A DNA stretch of 64,000 nt from Taxawa tesnikishii (nom. ined.) (taxonomy: Eukaryota; Ascomycota; Dothideomycetes; Dothideales): NCBI GenBank assembly GCA_030247885.1, contig JAPDRO010000001.1, positions 1,736,001 through 1,800,000 of the forward strand, read 5' to 3'. Shown one piece after another: positions 46,035 through 57,541 of the stretch. Under the pieces are notes generated by a model. The model saw only the letters and a program-made list of their open reading frames with translations, had not been told where the DNA came from and made no database searches. A program made the translations under genes and the position numbers. How positions within the stretch are numbered: the stretch's first letter is position 1; every line of letters starts with the position of its first letter.

Positions 46035-47135
46035 GGCAGTATTATGGAGCGAGTGCTTGGGCTTCCTGGGGAGGAACTTTCTTTTTCTTACTAGCGAAGT
46101 GCTTCGAGAATCTGCAAGATGGCAAGGCCGGGGTTGAAGGGAATGCAAAGCGTCCAGGGCAGATGCCTAGGCCGACAAAGGAAAAGGATTGATACAGCTT
46201 TGCAGCCGCTCATAGGCTATGACCAACGTTCTCAGCAGTCGGTCGAAATGCAACCGCATCGCCAGCTCCTTTGTACCTCCAACAATATCCGGGACTTAAG
46301 TGAGTTATGCTTGTCTCTAGCCCCGAACGGCAGCTATAGAGGCATCGGCGATCTTACGTTAGGTCGCCCGGTGCTTGCATAGCCATGTTGCTGCCTTGCG
46401 ATAGCAGTCAGTCAGTCGATTAGACTGGCTGTCCGGAACACTGTGTATTACATACGCATCAGAAACCGATCAAGCGAACTTGAGAGATGATTCGAGCAAG
46501 TACGACTTTCGCATTCGCATCTGACCAGTCACCCGCCCATTCAATGCCACTTGACACCGGCCGCACGCCACCGTCTTGCGTTCTTCCAATCAGAAGCTCA
46601 TATCCCATTTCATCCATCCATGCCTCCGTTCCATTGTCCAGCAAGAAAACAGAAAATCACCGCCATTCCTTGGAATAATAGTCATTTCATCCCATCGTAA
46701 AATCATTTGCCTGCCATCACTATACTTCCCCAGCACTCGCGCGCGAGAATGAAGAGATCATAAGGGCGCTCGGCTGGCACCTATATACAACTGCAACTCT
46801 GCGCCCAGTAATGAGACATCCATCAAGCCGTGTGAATGCGTCAGTGGGAGAGCCTGCTTGTGGCGAGGACCGAGCACGAAAAGATAAGAATAATGCATCC
46901 ATGATGCACCGTTGAGCCTCCGACTCCGTCCGGCTTGGTTGTGATGCGCCCGGGGTTCCGACTTGCGCCTGGTGAGCTCCATGTATCCGTACCGTGACGA
47001 CAAAATTCCCTTCTCTTCCTCTCTCCACTCCCGGTCTTCCGTGGTTGTCAATCTCTCATTCTTGTTCTTCGTAGGGACGTCTCCGAAGAGATTGCCTTTA
47101 TGAGGATGTCCTTTCTTTCATCTTCATCGTGAGCG
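46035..47135. other. Convergent intergenic region
   Basis: This 1.1-kb stretch lies between the convergent ends of the BRCT-WGR gene and CDC24. A possible hairpin lies at 46409-46431 (nine-base arms, one G-T pair, five-base loop). No gene is supported. Confidence 0.4.
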
Positions 47136-50100
47136 TCATTGGCAGAACAGCTCAATCTCGCCCATTCCGCCAATACGTTCCCCTCTCTGCTCTTTCCACG
47201 TCTCGAAAGCTGTCTGCACATCCTCGTCACTTTGGATGCTAACGTAGTCATCCTCGTCCAGGTACTTCAGCTTGACCTGGTTAGCACCACGGTCACTGAG
47301 GCTAATGTTCGTGCTGCGCTGCAGCTTGGCGTCAATCCGATCCTTGAGCGACTGAAACGAGATGTTGAGCGGAACGACCAGTGTCAAAATCTGGTTGGCC
47401 GCTGTAGCGTGCACTTTGACCTTGAGCTGCGTCGGCTGTTGCGAGTCAGGAGGTGAGAGAGGCGTTGCTGATGGTAGGGGTGGAGAGATAGTGTGCTCGC
47501 GCGCTCCATAAGGAATAGGTGTAATGCTACGGGAACTCGGGATTGAACCGAGGCGCAGATCAGGCCGAGAACTTGCTGCTGATGGCGGTGCTGATGCGCC
47601 ATCGTAGGCGTAATGTGGTGAATCTTGGCGAGTTCGGGTATGCGAGCGCTCACGCCGACTCTTTGGCGACTGAGCGCCCGCTGCCCGTGAAGGCACACCG
47701 TTTCCGAGAGCGGGCGAGTTGCTCTGACTCCGAGGGATAGCATTGGGATTCTGCGCCAGGTGATTCGGATAAGCAGGCATTCCAGGCATAGGCGGTGCAG
47801 GGTCGTTCATCACCCGACGCTGCACTTCGTTGATGTTCGGGCTGCTTGCAGATCTGTTCCTTGATGGAGGCAATTGCTGGGCGCTGTGGAGCGGTTGACC
47901 CACGCCATTTGGATACGAAGGCCGAGAGTTTACCGCACGTGCGCTCTGCGGGTAATTACCGGAGCCATTACTCACTTCACGAGAGGTTGTGCGGCCCATG
48001 GCTGGTGCGGTATACCGGCCATGACCCTCTTCATAATAGCCATTATTCGGAACAGGCTGACGTGGAAATGGATACATGCCCATGCTGGAAGAACCGCTTG
48101 TTCGCGAAGAGATTGGGGACTCTATTGTAGGCGAGAAGTAAGAGTCCATCATCGCCCTCTCAGCTGGTGATGGCGGGACTCCGTTCTGAAGATGCTGCGT
48201 TCGAAGGGATAGTCCAGCAAGGCTACCAGGCGGTAACCTTGGAGGAGGCATGTGACCACTTGACGAAGGTATTGTTGGTCCACTATCTCCAGTCGTCGAT
48301 CGCGACCGCAAGCTCGTACTTGACGCATTGCGACTGCTCTGGTAATCAAACTGCGACGGATAGTTTTGGGAAGAAGCCGGGGAGACGACGGTATCAACCT
48401 CATCCTCATCCTCCTCTTCCTGCCGGTAAGGATTTTCCATCTTCTCCAGAGACTGTTGCTTCATGAATGTGAACTCGGTTGACGACGGACCCGAAGGCCT
48501 TAAGTCGGTGCTTGACCGATTCTTCAAGTTGATGTTCTTCATCTCCAGAAGCCTGGTATACCATGTGTCCATGATCGCTTCGGTCTTGAACTTGATCACA
48601 AAGTTTTCGATCCCCGGGTCGCCTTTCCAGAAAATCTGCACGGTATATGTACCTGCTTTAGATGCTTTAATCAGATCCGTCACATTCTGCATAAAGATTC
48701 GTCCCTTCAGCTGAAGTTTAAGCTTTCCTCTCTTATCAACAAGCGGCTTGGCGGACATCTTGTTCTTGGGCTTGTTTGGGTTGATATCCTTGCAGCAAAG
48801 AAGGATGGATTCGAAGAAGTAAACGTGATACTAGAACACTCTGTCAGTGCGGTTACTTCTCGTGTGTTTCTTTCCACATGTATGGAAGGTGCTTGGTCGC
48901 TCTGAACTGTTCCTTGCCGCTTGACAGTCTTTTCCGGATCGGTCTAAAGCTGCCCTTATTACGAGAAACGCGTGTCTCGAATGACCTTGCTGTGACGACC
49001 TGGACCAGATGCTGGCCCGCACCAACCGGGGAGCATGCTCGGTGGTTGTCGTGGACAACAAGCCGAGTCCTGCCGTATTGGTCGAGTGGCCAAGTGCACA
49101 TGTCACGCCAAAGCAGATCCTGAACCAGCGACCAGCACATTTAAAAATGGCAGCTCCTTCTTGCTTCCCATGGCCTTCATCTTTAATGTTACTCCGCGCG
49201 ACCACGCATTGTATAATCACAACCGTAACTTCCCGTTCGAAGTCAAGCAAACTGCCAAGCGGCTGCCATATCATCCAGTCTAGCACGAGCAGACCAGAGC
49301 CGAGCAGTAAAAAGCGACGGGCAGAAGATATGGGTTTGCTTACCTCTCGTTCCATGTCCTTGGTCGGAGCCGCGTCACTCTTGATAACCGTGAAAGTTCC
49401 GAATAAGAGTAGATCGCCAAATCCTTCCACTCTATGACCTTTCCAGTCCTCCACACGGTTCTTGAGGTCATGAACAGCCTCGAGCTTGTCCTCGTGAGCG
49501 ATGGCCTCGTTTGTTCTTGTGAGTACAGCTCTGGCGCATTCTATACCAATTTCAAGATTGGCTTTGCGTGCTTCATCCAGATCGCCATGTTTGTTCAATT
49601 GCTGCAAACGTTAGCACATCGCCACACCAATGATCTGTTTAAACCTACTTCCAGCAACAACGGATACTTGGTCAACCGTTGGAAGGGCTTCATGAGGAAG
49701 CTGTTGAGGGTGTGTGCATCCACTACGATTTGCTGCATCTCAGGCGAACCTCCAGCTTCTTTGAGCTTGTCAAACTCGCGTATTACCGTTTCCTCGCAGA
49801 GCTTCTGGTTGGCAATATATGGCTCATAGATCTTGAAAGCATCGGCATAAAGCACGAACAGGTTCCCCAGTCTTGATCTCCCGAAGGCATGGCGTTGATC
49901 TGCTCTACCCGGATAAGAAAACGGCGTTGGAAGTCGAGGAGAGCGTTAAGATTTAGAAAGATGGCGTGAACGACGTCACCGGGAATGATGCCCTTCTTCT
50001 CGCAAAGTTGCTTGAACGCTTGCAAAAGCTCCAGATGTTGAACGTAAGTTCGCTCGCTTCGCACAAGTTCGTCAACAATGTGTTCCCGTTGACTGAGCTT

Positions 50101-50913
50101 CTTCCCCGAAGCGGTGCCGTCATCGTCTTCTCGCTTGTCTTCGATGATTCCTTGCGCGACCAGAATATCCAAGATCCGAGAAACCATCCTGATGACCTGC
50201 ATGGGGTTAGTAGGCTGCGCAATAGATACTCATAATGCTGCGCGTTCGCACCTTAACAAACCCAGTGGTGTCGTCTCCATAGAGATCGTAAATAATAAAA
50301 CAATCCTCGACATTGAATCTGAGGTTGTCGATGCAAGCCCGAAGAAACTTAAAGGTCGCGGCTTTCCCCTCTTCAACTCATTGGCCATCTTCACATTGTC
50401 CATGTCAATTGGCTTGTCCGGCATGAGGGTGTTGTAGAGATAGACCAGAGGCTTTCCTTTCCGGAAAACTCTCCACAGCAGTGTCACTGGATCTACGTCC
50501 TCATCTGCGTTGTTCTCTTCGTAATCCATAAAACCCTCGTATCCGGGGACGGCAGTTAGGCGCTTCTTCAAAGTAAGGCAGATTTGAAAGAGCGAGTTGT
50601 CCTTGTCGGCCACCGTGTTCATGATGTTGTTGCTAGCCTCAACTCGGCCGCCATTGGCAGGCGTAGGGAGTGGTGTGGGCGGCATGGCGGGAGTTCCAGG
50701 TACTCCGGTGCCAAAGAGAGTGGAATGTGTTGTGCCTTGAGTGGTATCGGACGATCTTGAGGCGGCAGAGGGCTGTGACTGCAAGGAGTACGTTGAACCG
50801 GTGTAGTTCTGCGAATGAATCAAGGGGGACGGTCCTGTGGCAGACATTTTGGCATGAATGTTGGTCGGTGCGGTGTAGGCTCGTGACAGCGGCGCATGTG
50901 TAGCAACTTGCAT
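47136..50913 (-). CDS. CDC24: Cdc42 guanine-nucleotide exchange factor Cdc24, two frame breaks
   Basis: Exons 50913-50252, 50196-49649, 49601-49344 and 48830-47136 encode 1054 residues after adding two bases. Cdc24 activates Cdc42 at sites of polarised growth and is essential for hyphal tip growth. Domains in order are a Ser-rich N-terminus; the CDC24 calponin-like block (DPVTLLWRVFRKG); the DH exchange domain (ELVRSERTYVQHLELL to KPFQRLTKYPLLLE); a PH domain (EGFGDLLLFG, YHVYFFESILLCC); a long Ser/Pro linker; and a C-terminal PB1 domain (KLKYLDEDDYVSIQSDED), which binds the Bem1 scaffold. Breaks lie at 50363-50369 and at the C4 run 49865-49868 (plus-strand bases). Two introns are 55 and 47 bp, but the one inside the PH domain (48831-49343) is 513 bp and open in frame until a TAG that contains the acceptor. 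Confidence 0.92.
48831..49343 (-). other. Unusually long 513-nt intron of CDC24
   Basis: The donor is GTAAGC and the acceptor TTCTAG, joining MERE to YHVYFFE within the PH domain. Every other intron traced in this window is 46-127 bp. The sequence is 171 codons long and open in the frame of the upstream exon, with a single stop, TAG, whose last two bases are the acceptor AG. The encoded residues look like no known domain. Confidence 0.75.
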
Positions 50914-51986
50914 CGTTCACCGCGTCGGACGGTCGCAGTGAAGGTGAGGTATAGCGAAGACGTAGTTGCAGTCAGGTAGGGTCAAAGAGCGATTCAAGGC
51001 GTGGAGAGGGGTTGCGCGCTTAAGGTTGGTCGACTCCGCCTGCGGGTCGCGATCCGTGTGTCCTGATCCTGGGTGGAAAGAGGGAGGTAGCGCTAGACCG
51101 CCGTCATTTGGGGGCGGTGTTTGTGCTGTTCCGTGGGGACAGACGTGCGACGAGGTTGAGACTATGCAGCGAGCGTGGGATGCGGTGCGATGCTATGCAG
51201 TTGGGTGGTAAGTTTCAGTGGCGTCGAGGACGTTGGCGGTATAGACAGTCGGTGGGCGAAGGAGGGGATAGTCAGGGTAGGGTAAGGGTAGGGTAGGGTA
51301 GGGTGTGCCTTGTGTCGTCTAGGCCAAGTAAGGAGGCCACTCGCCCTTTGTCAAACTGGTAGGGTGGAACGAAACGAGGCTAGCAGGTCTTGGCGCTACA
51401 TCCGCAGACGCCCCGGACTCCTAACCAGCGCCAGCACGGCTCGTACTGGACGAACATATACACAGGTCGCCTCACGTGCTATCGCCGTACAGCACACCAT
51501 CAACGCGTCCAAGGGACTCTGGCGCTTCACGAGACCACTGCATTGCTGTCTTGCTCGTCGCTTCTATCCTCTGTGCCTATCGTCCCTCCGCCCGCCCGTA
51601 TCACCAATACCACCACAAACAGCGACGACCTAAGCGCTGACCTGTTATCGCCCTAGCTATATCTTGCACACCACTTGAGCTTTGCTTCGCACTCGCCCTT
51701 GGAAACGCGTGCGTGGTGGATACTGAGAAAGCCTGGTCTCCCCATGTACCGAACGAACGTCCGATAAAGAAACGGTGAATATTGAGCAAACCAGCCACTG
51801 GTAAACCGTCGCTCTCAACCACGACTCACAGACGAACATTCACCCCTCGCGCAATCAAACAAACATGGCTCCTTTGCCACGTACTTCAGCCTCTCTAGTT
51901 TTCCAGCGCTCGCATCCTCGAACCCCCCATCAAAGCTCGATGAGGGTTACTCTGGTGGTCCGGAAGAAACGCGCAGTCAATCCGAC
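50914..51986. promoter_or_regulatory. Divergent promoter region, CDC24 / F-box gene
   Basis: This 1.1-kb spacer holds both promoters and a telomere-like repeat, listed separately. The F-box frame is open upstream of 51987 into about 51885, so a longer N-terminus there is possible, perhaps needing one base or a short exon. Confidence 0.45.
51274..51304. repeat. (AGGGT)n telomere-like repeat
   Basis: AGGGT occurs five times in a row with one AAGGGT variant among them. The unit resembles fungal TTAGGG telomere repeats and the sites bound by TTAGGG-binding factors, inside the CDC24/F-box promoter spacer. Confidence 0.8.
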
Positions 51987-54550
51987 ATGGACGTCAATAT
52001 GCAGCTCGATTCGACAGATGTGATGCAAATGGGACAGACTGAAGATGCGAAAAACCACATCTTGGACCTGCCTCCGGCTCAAAGAGAAGAAATAGTTCGT
52101 CTGCTCATCGGCAGCCTGACCAGCGAACAGAGACGGGGTACGCTTCGCCTTCAACCGTGATACTAGTATAGATCAGCAGCTTAACCAAACACCCAGAATG
52201 CGCCTATCAAACCCTCGTCAAGATTCCAGTCTCCATGATTGCAGAGATTGTCGAACGCCTCACTCCTTTTCTGCACATCGACCCTGTAGACAAGCTGCCT
52301 CCGGAGATCACTTCACACATTTTCCTATACCTCTCTCCGGCCGACCTTCTGCGCTGCTCAATGACTTCTAAGAGATGGCGCGAGAGAACGATGGATCGCA
52401 ATCTGTGGAGGTTGATGTTCAGCAGAGAAGGCTGGGTGGCCAAGTCAGCTGAGATCAGAAGCTTGGAGGAGGCAGAAGTGGAGCGGAGATCAGAGATAGC
52501 ACGGATCAGGAGACAGAGGACACACAGACGTAAGCCCGATGGAGAACTCGAGAGGAGTGGCAGTCGCAAGAGGATGCGTAACACCGGGGAGAACGCTCGA
52601 AGATTATCGTCAGCCAGCCTGGACCAAGCGGAACAATGGAGCGAGCAACATGGCTTGGTGGAGGCAGATGACGACCAGATCATGCAGGAAGCCGGCGTGC
52701 CTTCTCTCTACCATGCGCAGTCGATGACCGCCGAACCGGGCGACGTTCAAGCTGCATCATCCCTTCCAAGCGATACGACGACGTTCCTGGATGAACCGAT
52801 GCCGCTTTGTCCACCCATCGTATCTGGTCTGTTCGATCCCTGGGCACAAACACCCAGAGTCAGCTGGCAGTACCTTTACAAGCAGCGGCGATTGCTCGAA
52901 CAGAACTGGGCCAAAGGACGCTACACGACCTTCCAGCTTCCTCATCGTGATCATCCTGAACAAGCTCACGATGAGTGCGTCTACACAATACAGTATTCTG
53001 GCAAATGGCTGGTGAGTGGCAGCAGAGACAAGACCATCCGTATCTGGGATCTGGACACCCGACTTCTGCATGGCGAACCACTCTCTGGTCCTCACACTGC
53101 TTCTGTACTGTGCTTGCAGTTTGATGAAAAGGAGAACATCATTGTCTCCGGAGGCAGTGATTCCTACGTCGTCATCTGGAGCTTCAACTTCGAGACCAAG
53201 GAATCCAAGGTCGTCCGCAAACTGGATCAGGCGCACGATGAGTCGGTGCTGAATCTGCGCTTTGATCACCGTTATCTGATCACCTGTTCCAAGGACAAGA
53301 CCATCAAGATATGGAACAGGCACCAAGTCTTCATCAACGATCCTCTCGTACCCGTCGCGGCACTCCATAGACTGGAACAGGCAGGCATGAACCCCCTGGG
53401 CGAATACACCTTGCTGCAGAGTCTCGAGGGTCACGGTGCGGCGGTGAACGCAATTCAGGTCTACGATAACAAGATTGTCTCCGCATCTGGTGATCGCACT
53501 ATCAAACTTTGGGACATCCAGAGCGGACAGTGCCTGCGCACCTTTCCCGGCCACACGAAGGGTATTGCATGCGTCCAGTACGACGGCCGCAGGATCGTGA
53601 GCGGCAGCAGTGACAACACTGTGCGTATCTTCGACGCAGCCACATCGGCCGAAGTAGCCTGCTTGAATGGACACGGTAATCTCGTGCGCACGGTTCAAGC
53701 TCGTTTCGGAGACATGCAGGAAGCAGACGAAGATCTGGAGTCCGCCGCCCGGGCTATCGACAAGCAGTATTTCGAAGCTCGACAGAACGGTCTTCACGAC
53801 AACGCGCGTGCTCGCGGGCCTCGTAATGCAGGATCCAGCGACCCGTCCCAGATCTGCGCAACCGGTGCCAAGATTCCGCCAGGTGGTGGTGGCAACCGCT
53901 GGAGCCGCATCGTGTCGGGTTCGTATGATGAGACGGTCATCATCTGGAAGAAAGACTACGACGGCAAGTGGATTCAGAGCCGCCGACTGCACCAGGACGA
54001 GATCCTGTACTCGCGACGTCGCCGAGCTCCCGTTCCAGCACCCCACGTCCATGCTCATGCCCATGCTCCCAATCCAAACCAGCAGCAGCAACAACAGCAA
54101 ACAGGGCAAGCAGCGATCGTCATCAATGGCGTGCCGGCCTCGCACATGAACCTGGTCCAGGCTCAAGCCGTATTTGCGCAAAACGGTTTCCCAGTTCCGA
54201 ATGTTACTGGGGGCGTAGTCCTAGGGACGGCGCCCACTGTCAACAATGTAGGCGCCAACCCTAATGTCCATATTCCTGCTCCCGTCCCGGCTGCGAACGT
54301 CAATCAGCAACAACAACCCGGACACCCCGCGTTCCCGCACCCGAACGCCGTACTTAACAGCGCCACGGCTGCTGCCTTGAACGCGGCGAATCAGCGCACC
54401 AGGGAGGATAGCAATAGGGTGTTCAAGCTGCAGTTCGATAGCCGCAGAGTGGTGTGCTGTAGTCAGAACAAGATCATTGTGGGCTGGGATTTTGCGAATG
54501 GAGATCGGGCTCTTGAGGAGGCGAGTCGTTTCTTTGGGGAGACAGACTGA
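51987..54550 (+). CDS. F-box/WD40 protein, SCF ubiquitin-ligase substrate receptor
   Basis: Two exons (51987-52137, 52197-54550; intron 59 bp) encode 834 residues. An F-box (LPPEITSHIFLYLSPADLLRCS) binds Skp1 and links the protein to an SCF ubiquitin ligase. Seven or so WD40 repeats follow from about residue 300, with clear GSRDKTIRIWDLD, CSKDKTIKIWN, ASGDRTIKLWDIQ and GSSDNTVRIFD ends. The last repeats are split by an insert rich in Ala, His, Pro and short polyglutamine runs (about 54030-54400). The final repeat (FKLQFDSRRVVCCSQNKIIVGWDF) closes the propeller. The family resembles Pof1, Cdc4 or Met30-type receptors; which substrate it targets is not visible. The frame is intact. The N-terminus may be longer, as the frame is open upstream. 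Confidence 0.9.
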
Positions 54551-55003
54551 GGGGAGTCTCGACGATGGAAGTTCAGCGGCAGTCAGGGGTGAAGGAAAGC
54601 GGGATTCCAGAAGCGGGATGGAACTGAGGAAAAGCAAAGGACGAAATCGGGAAACCAAGAACGGGCAGGATGGCGAGTTTTTCATGTAGTTTTTGGGATT
54701 GCGTCGATGGTTCCTACTTTTGTAGGCAGAGCATTTTGGCGGACAAATACCCCTCTTTGGCGGTGTTCCTCTCATACGTTATACAACGGAGATGAGACAT
54801 TGATTTGGTACGGAGGCATCTAATCACTTCTATCACGTGAATCTGCGCACAAATGTCCTATCTAGGTACTGCATGTGGGTAGATAAGTTTTTGGCGTTGG
54901 ATCCGCGCCTTTTTGTGGTGAACAGTGCTGTTTCCTGGCAGATGATGGGGTTGGTGAGGTTGCCTTGCCTCTTTTCATCTCGTGCCATAAATCCGACCAT
55001 CCA
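54551..55003. other. Convergent 3' intergenic region
   Basis: This 453-bp stretch lies between the convergent ends of the F-box and adenosine-deaminase-like genes. Nothing was recognised. Confidence 0.4.
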
Positions 55004-56959
55004 TTATTCCTCTGGATCCAAGTCTTCATCAGCACCAAACTCCAAGACGATCCACTGGCAGAACTTCTCCCACTGCCTTGCCCACGCTTTCATCCTCTGC
55101 GCCCTAACACTGTTACCGAAAGAGCCGTTCTTGACGTCCTGTATCCATTCCTTGGCATTCTGGTCATGATGTGTAGCCCAACGAACGCTATTCTCTGCCA
55201 TACTTCCCAGTCCCTCGAGACCAAGGTTTTCCCAGCCTTGCAATGCCTGCCAAAAATCGTGTGACATACCGCTTACGCCTTGGCCCAAGATAGCCGGATC
55301 ATCGTTGCAGAGTGCGACAGGCACACCGCGGGCCAAAAGCGCGGGCAGCGGGTGTGACATTATACTGTGTGTTAGGCGTAGGACCTCGTTGCTGATAGGG
55401 CAGCTTTCGATGAGGATCTTCTTCTCCTTGACCATGTCGATGAGCAGCGGGTGCTTGTAGAGCGAGAAGCCGTGGCCGATGCGGCGGGTGCCGAGGAGTA
55501 TGGCGTCGAAGAGATTCTCGTCAGTGATGTCGCCGTCTCCAAGGGTTTCGCCGGCGTGGAAGAAGAAGGGGATCTCAACGCGTTCTTGCATACAAGCTTT
55601 CTTGAACCAAAAGAGTTCAGGAGTAAGGTCGGCCAGTGGTCGTCCGAGGTCTTCTTGTCCGACGAGGTCGTAGCCGGCGATAAGGTGCGGATATAGCTGT
55701 TTGACAGCGATGCACTCTTGCATGTCTATTCTCGTCAGTCACTGAATACAAGCCGGATCCGGTGTACTTTGTTGAAGACGAAGGTTTCATTTCATGTCCC
55801 CAAGAAGTTACTCCGGCCTGTAATGGCTGAAACTTTGTCTCAACAGCCTTACCTTCGATGATGGATTTTGTGCCAAAACTTCGTATGCTTGTCCAGATCA
55901 TTCTAGCGCCCCAAAACCCCTTGCCTTCATCGGAAGCTTTGAATTTCGTAATCTCCTCATCGAGTACTCCCATGTAAGTTGCAAAACCATCTTCTGGTGT
56001 TTCGGAACCCTCTTTGTAAAAAGGGATAACAAAAGCTGCACGAAGATCCACGTACTGCACGCCATCGTCAACAAGCTCGTTAAGCATGTTGTGAACGAAC
56101 TTGCGGAATATGGGCTCGTAGTGCATAAGGCTTCCGATGATACCGAACGACGGCGTGAATTTGCGCCATATGTCGTTGGGTCCATGATGATGTTTCAGGT
56201 TATCTTCCAGAGTTATAGTGACCCTGGACTTGAACCACCTCTTGAACCCGTCTTTGCCACCGTCCGGGAAACACTCGGCTGCCTGCTGAAGCGGAACGGC
56301 CTGACCGGCCTGATAAGATTGCGACCAGATAGATTCACCGCCTTGCGCAGTTTCGCGCAGATAACGGAACGTAAATTGATCCTTGTCTCGAGCTTCGGCA
56401 GTTGCGAGACAAACGTCAGCTTTTATATGCATTCCGTCGGTAGCAAAAGCCTCGTCAATAAGCCAGTCAAGGTTGACCATTGCCTCAAGATGACAATGTA
56501 GCAGAGCGCCTTTTGGCATCTTCTTTACTATCTTCCACAGCTTTGACTGCTCAATCTTCCCTCTGGCCAGGCTGAACATCATGCCGGGAAAGATGTCGCC
56601 AGCTGTGCCATCGGAAAGACTGTTCTCATAGTCTGAGGTCCACAGGGTCTGTTGCTCTTCGAACCTGATACTGGAGACTATTGCGCAGGCCTCAGCCGCC
56701 ATGGGCGACAGAGTCTCTCTGAAAGCATGATCTTGATAACAGTCATTCGTTAGATTGGTGGTTGTCTCTGAACCATAGTTGTTCTGATTGCGAACGAACC
56801 GCTTCGCTGCTTCTTCTCTTGTGCTACCAGAGCATCGCGTCCTTGGAGGTATTTCTGGATGAAGGGCTCCTCAAACGCAGGGACGCCCTGTTCTCTTGCC
56901 CACTGCTCCTCGTCTTCGTTGGTGGTGGGTTCCTGTCCAACGTCTTTGTGGGACGACAT
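55004..56959 (-). CDS. Adenosine deaminase-like protein, ADGF/CECR1 type
   Basis: Three exons (56959-56800, 56731-55853, 55725-55004; introns 68 and 127 bp) encode 586 residues. The metal-dependent deaminase barrel shows LLHCHLEAM (first His pair), FFHAGET (substrate and metal His-Glu), RIGHGF and ALCNDDPAIL (metal-binding Asp), all expected for an active adenosine deaminase, which turns adenosine into inosine. The long N-terminal region and the overall length match the ADGF/CECR1 subgroup rather than short intracellular ADA. Animal ADGFs are secreted, but this protein starts MSSHKDVGQE without a signal peptide, so it is probably cytosolic. The substrate could be adenosine or a modified nucleoside. 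The frame is intact. Confidence 0.92.
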
Positions 56960-57541
56960 AATTTTGGTGGATGGCGTCTGATATATGGCACGCGATGCGA
57001 TAACGAGAGACAATGATAACGCGCCTCCTCCTTCCCCGGACCGGATGACGTTCGCCTCGGCTTGTCCCTTCCCTATTGGGTGATGGATCGTTCATGTCTA
57101 CCACACCGGCTACACTTCGTACCCAGACATTCGTCAAGCGTGTCCACCTGCTGCCACGGCCGCTGTTACTGCCTGATCGCTGCCCGGTTACTACCTGGGT
57201 ACTGCCCAGAACCCGAGGCGCAACTCTCACGCTTTCGCCAACTGACACTGCTGTTTGCAGGACTCTCTCTGCTCTACTACCCACAAGAGGAACGCCTCGT
57301 ATCATCAACACAGCACAGGCGGATGGTCGGATGCTAAGATGCATGCTCTGAATCACCGCATCCTTAGTCCACCAACCATCTTCGCACCGTCCGTGTAGTA
57401 GAGGCCCGCAGCTATCGATACGATACGTCTCTGTCCGATTCGTGACTTCCTCGCTTCTCTAAACCACCACTATGCCAGTGCTTTGTTCGTGGCCCTTCGA
57501 CGCATAACCCTCTCGGGTCAACGCCATTTCTCTGAATCGCT
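56960..57541. promoter_or_regulatory. Divergent promoter region, ADGF-like / ATG2
   Basis: This 582-bp spacer separates two divergent start codons. Open frames across it (57062-57337, 57076-57351) lack motifs. No discrete element is claimed. Confidence 0.4.

Noticed and set aside
52757-54181. 474-residue minus-strand ORF
   Set aside because: It is the mirror of the F-box/WD40 coding exon; the plus frame carries all the motifs.
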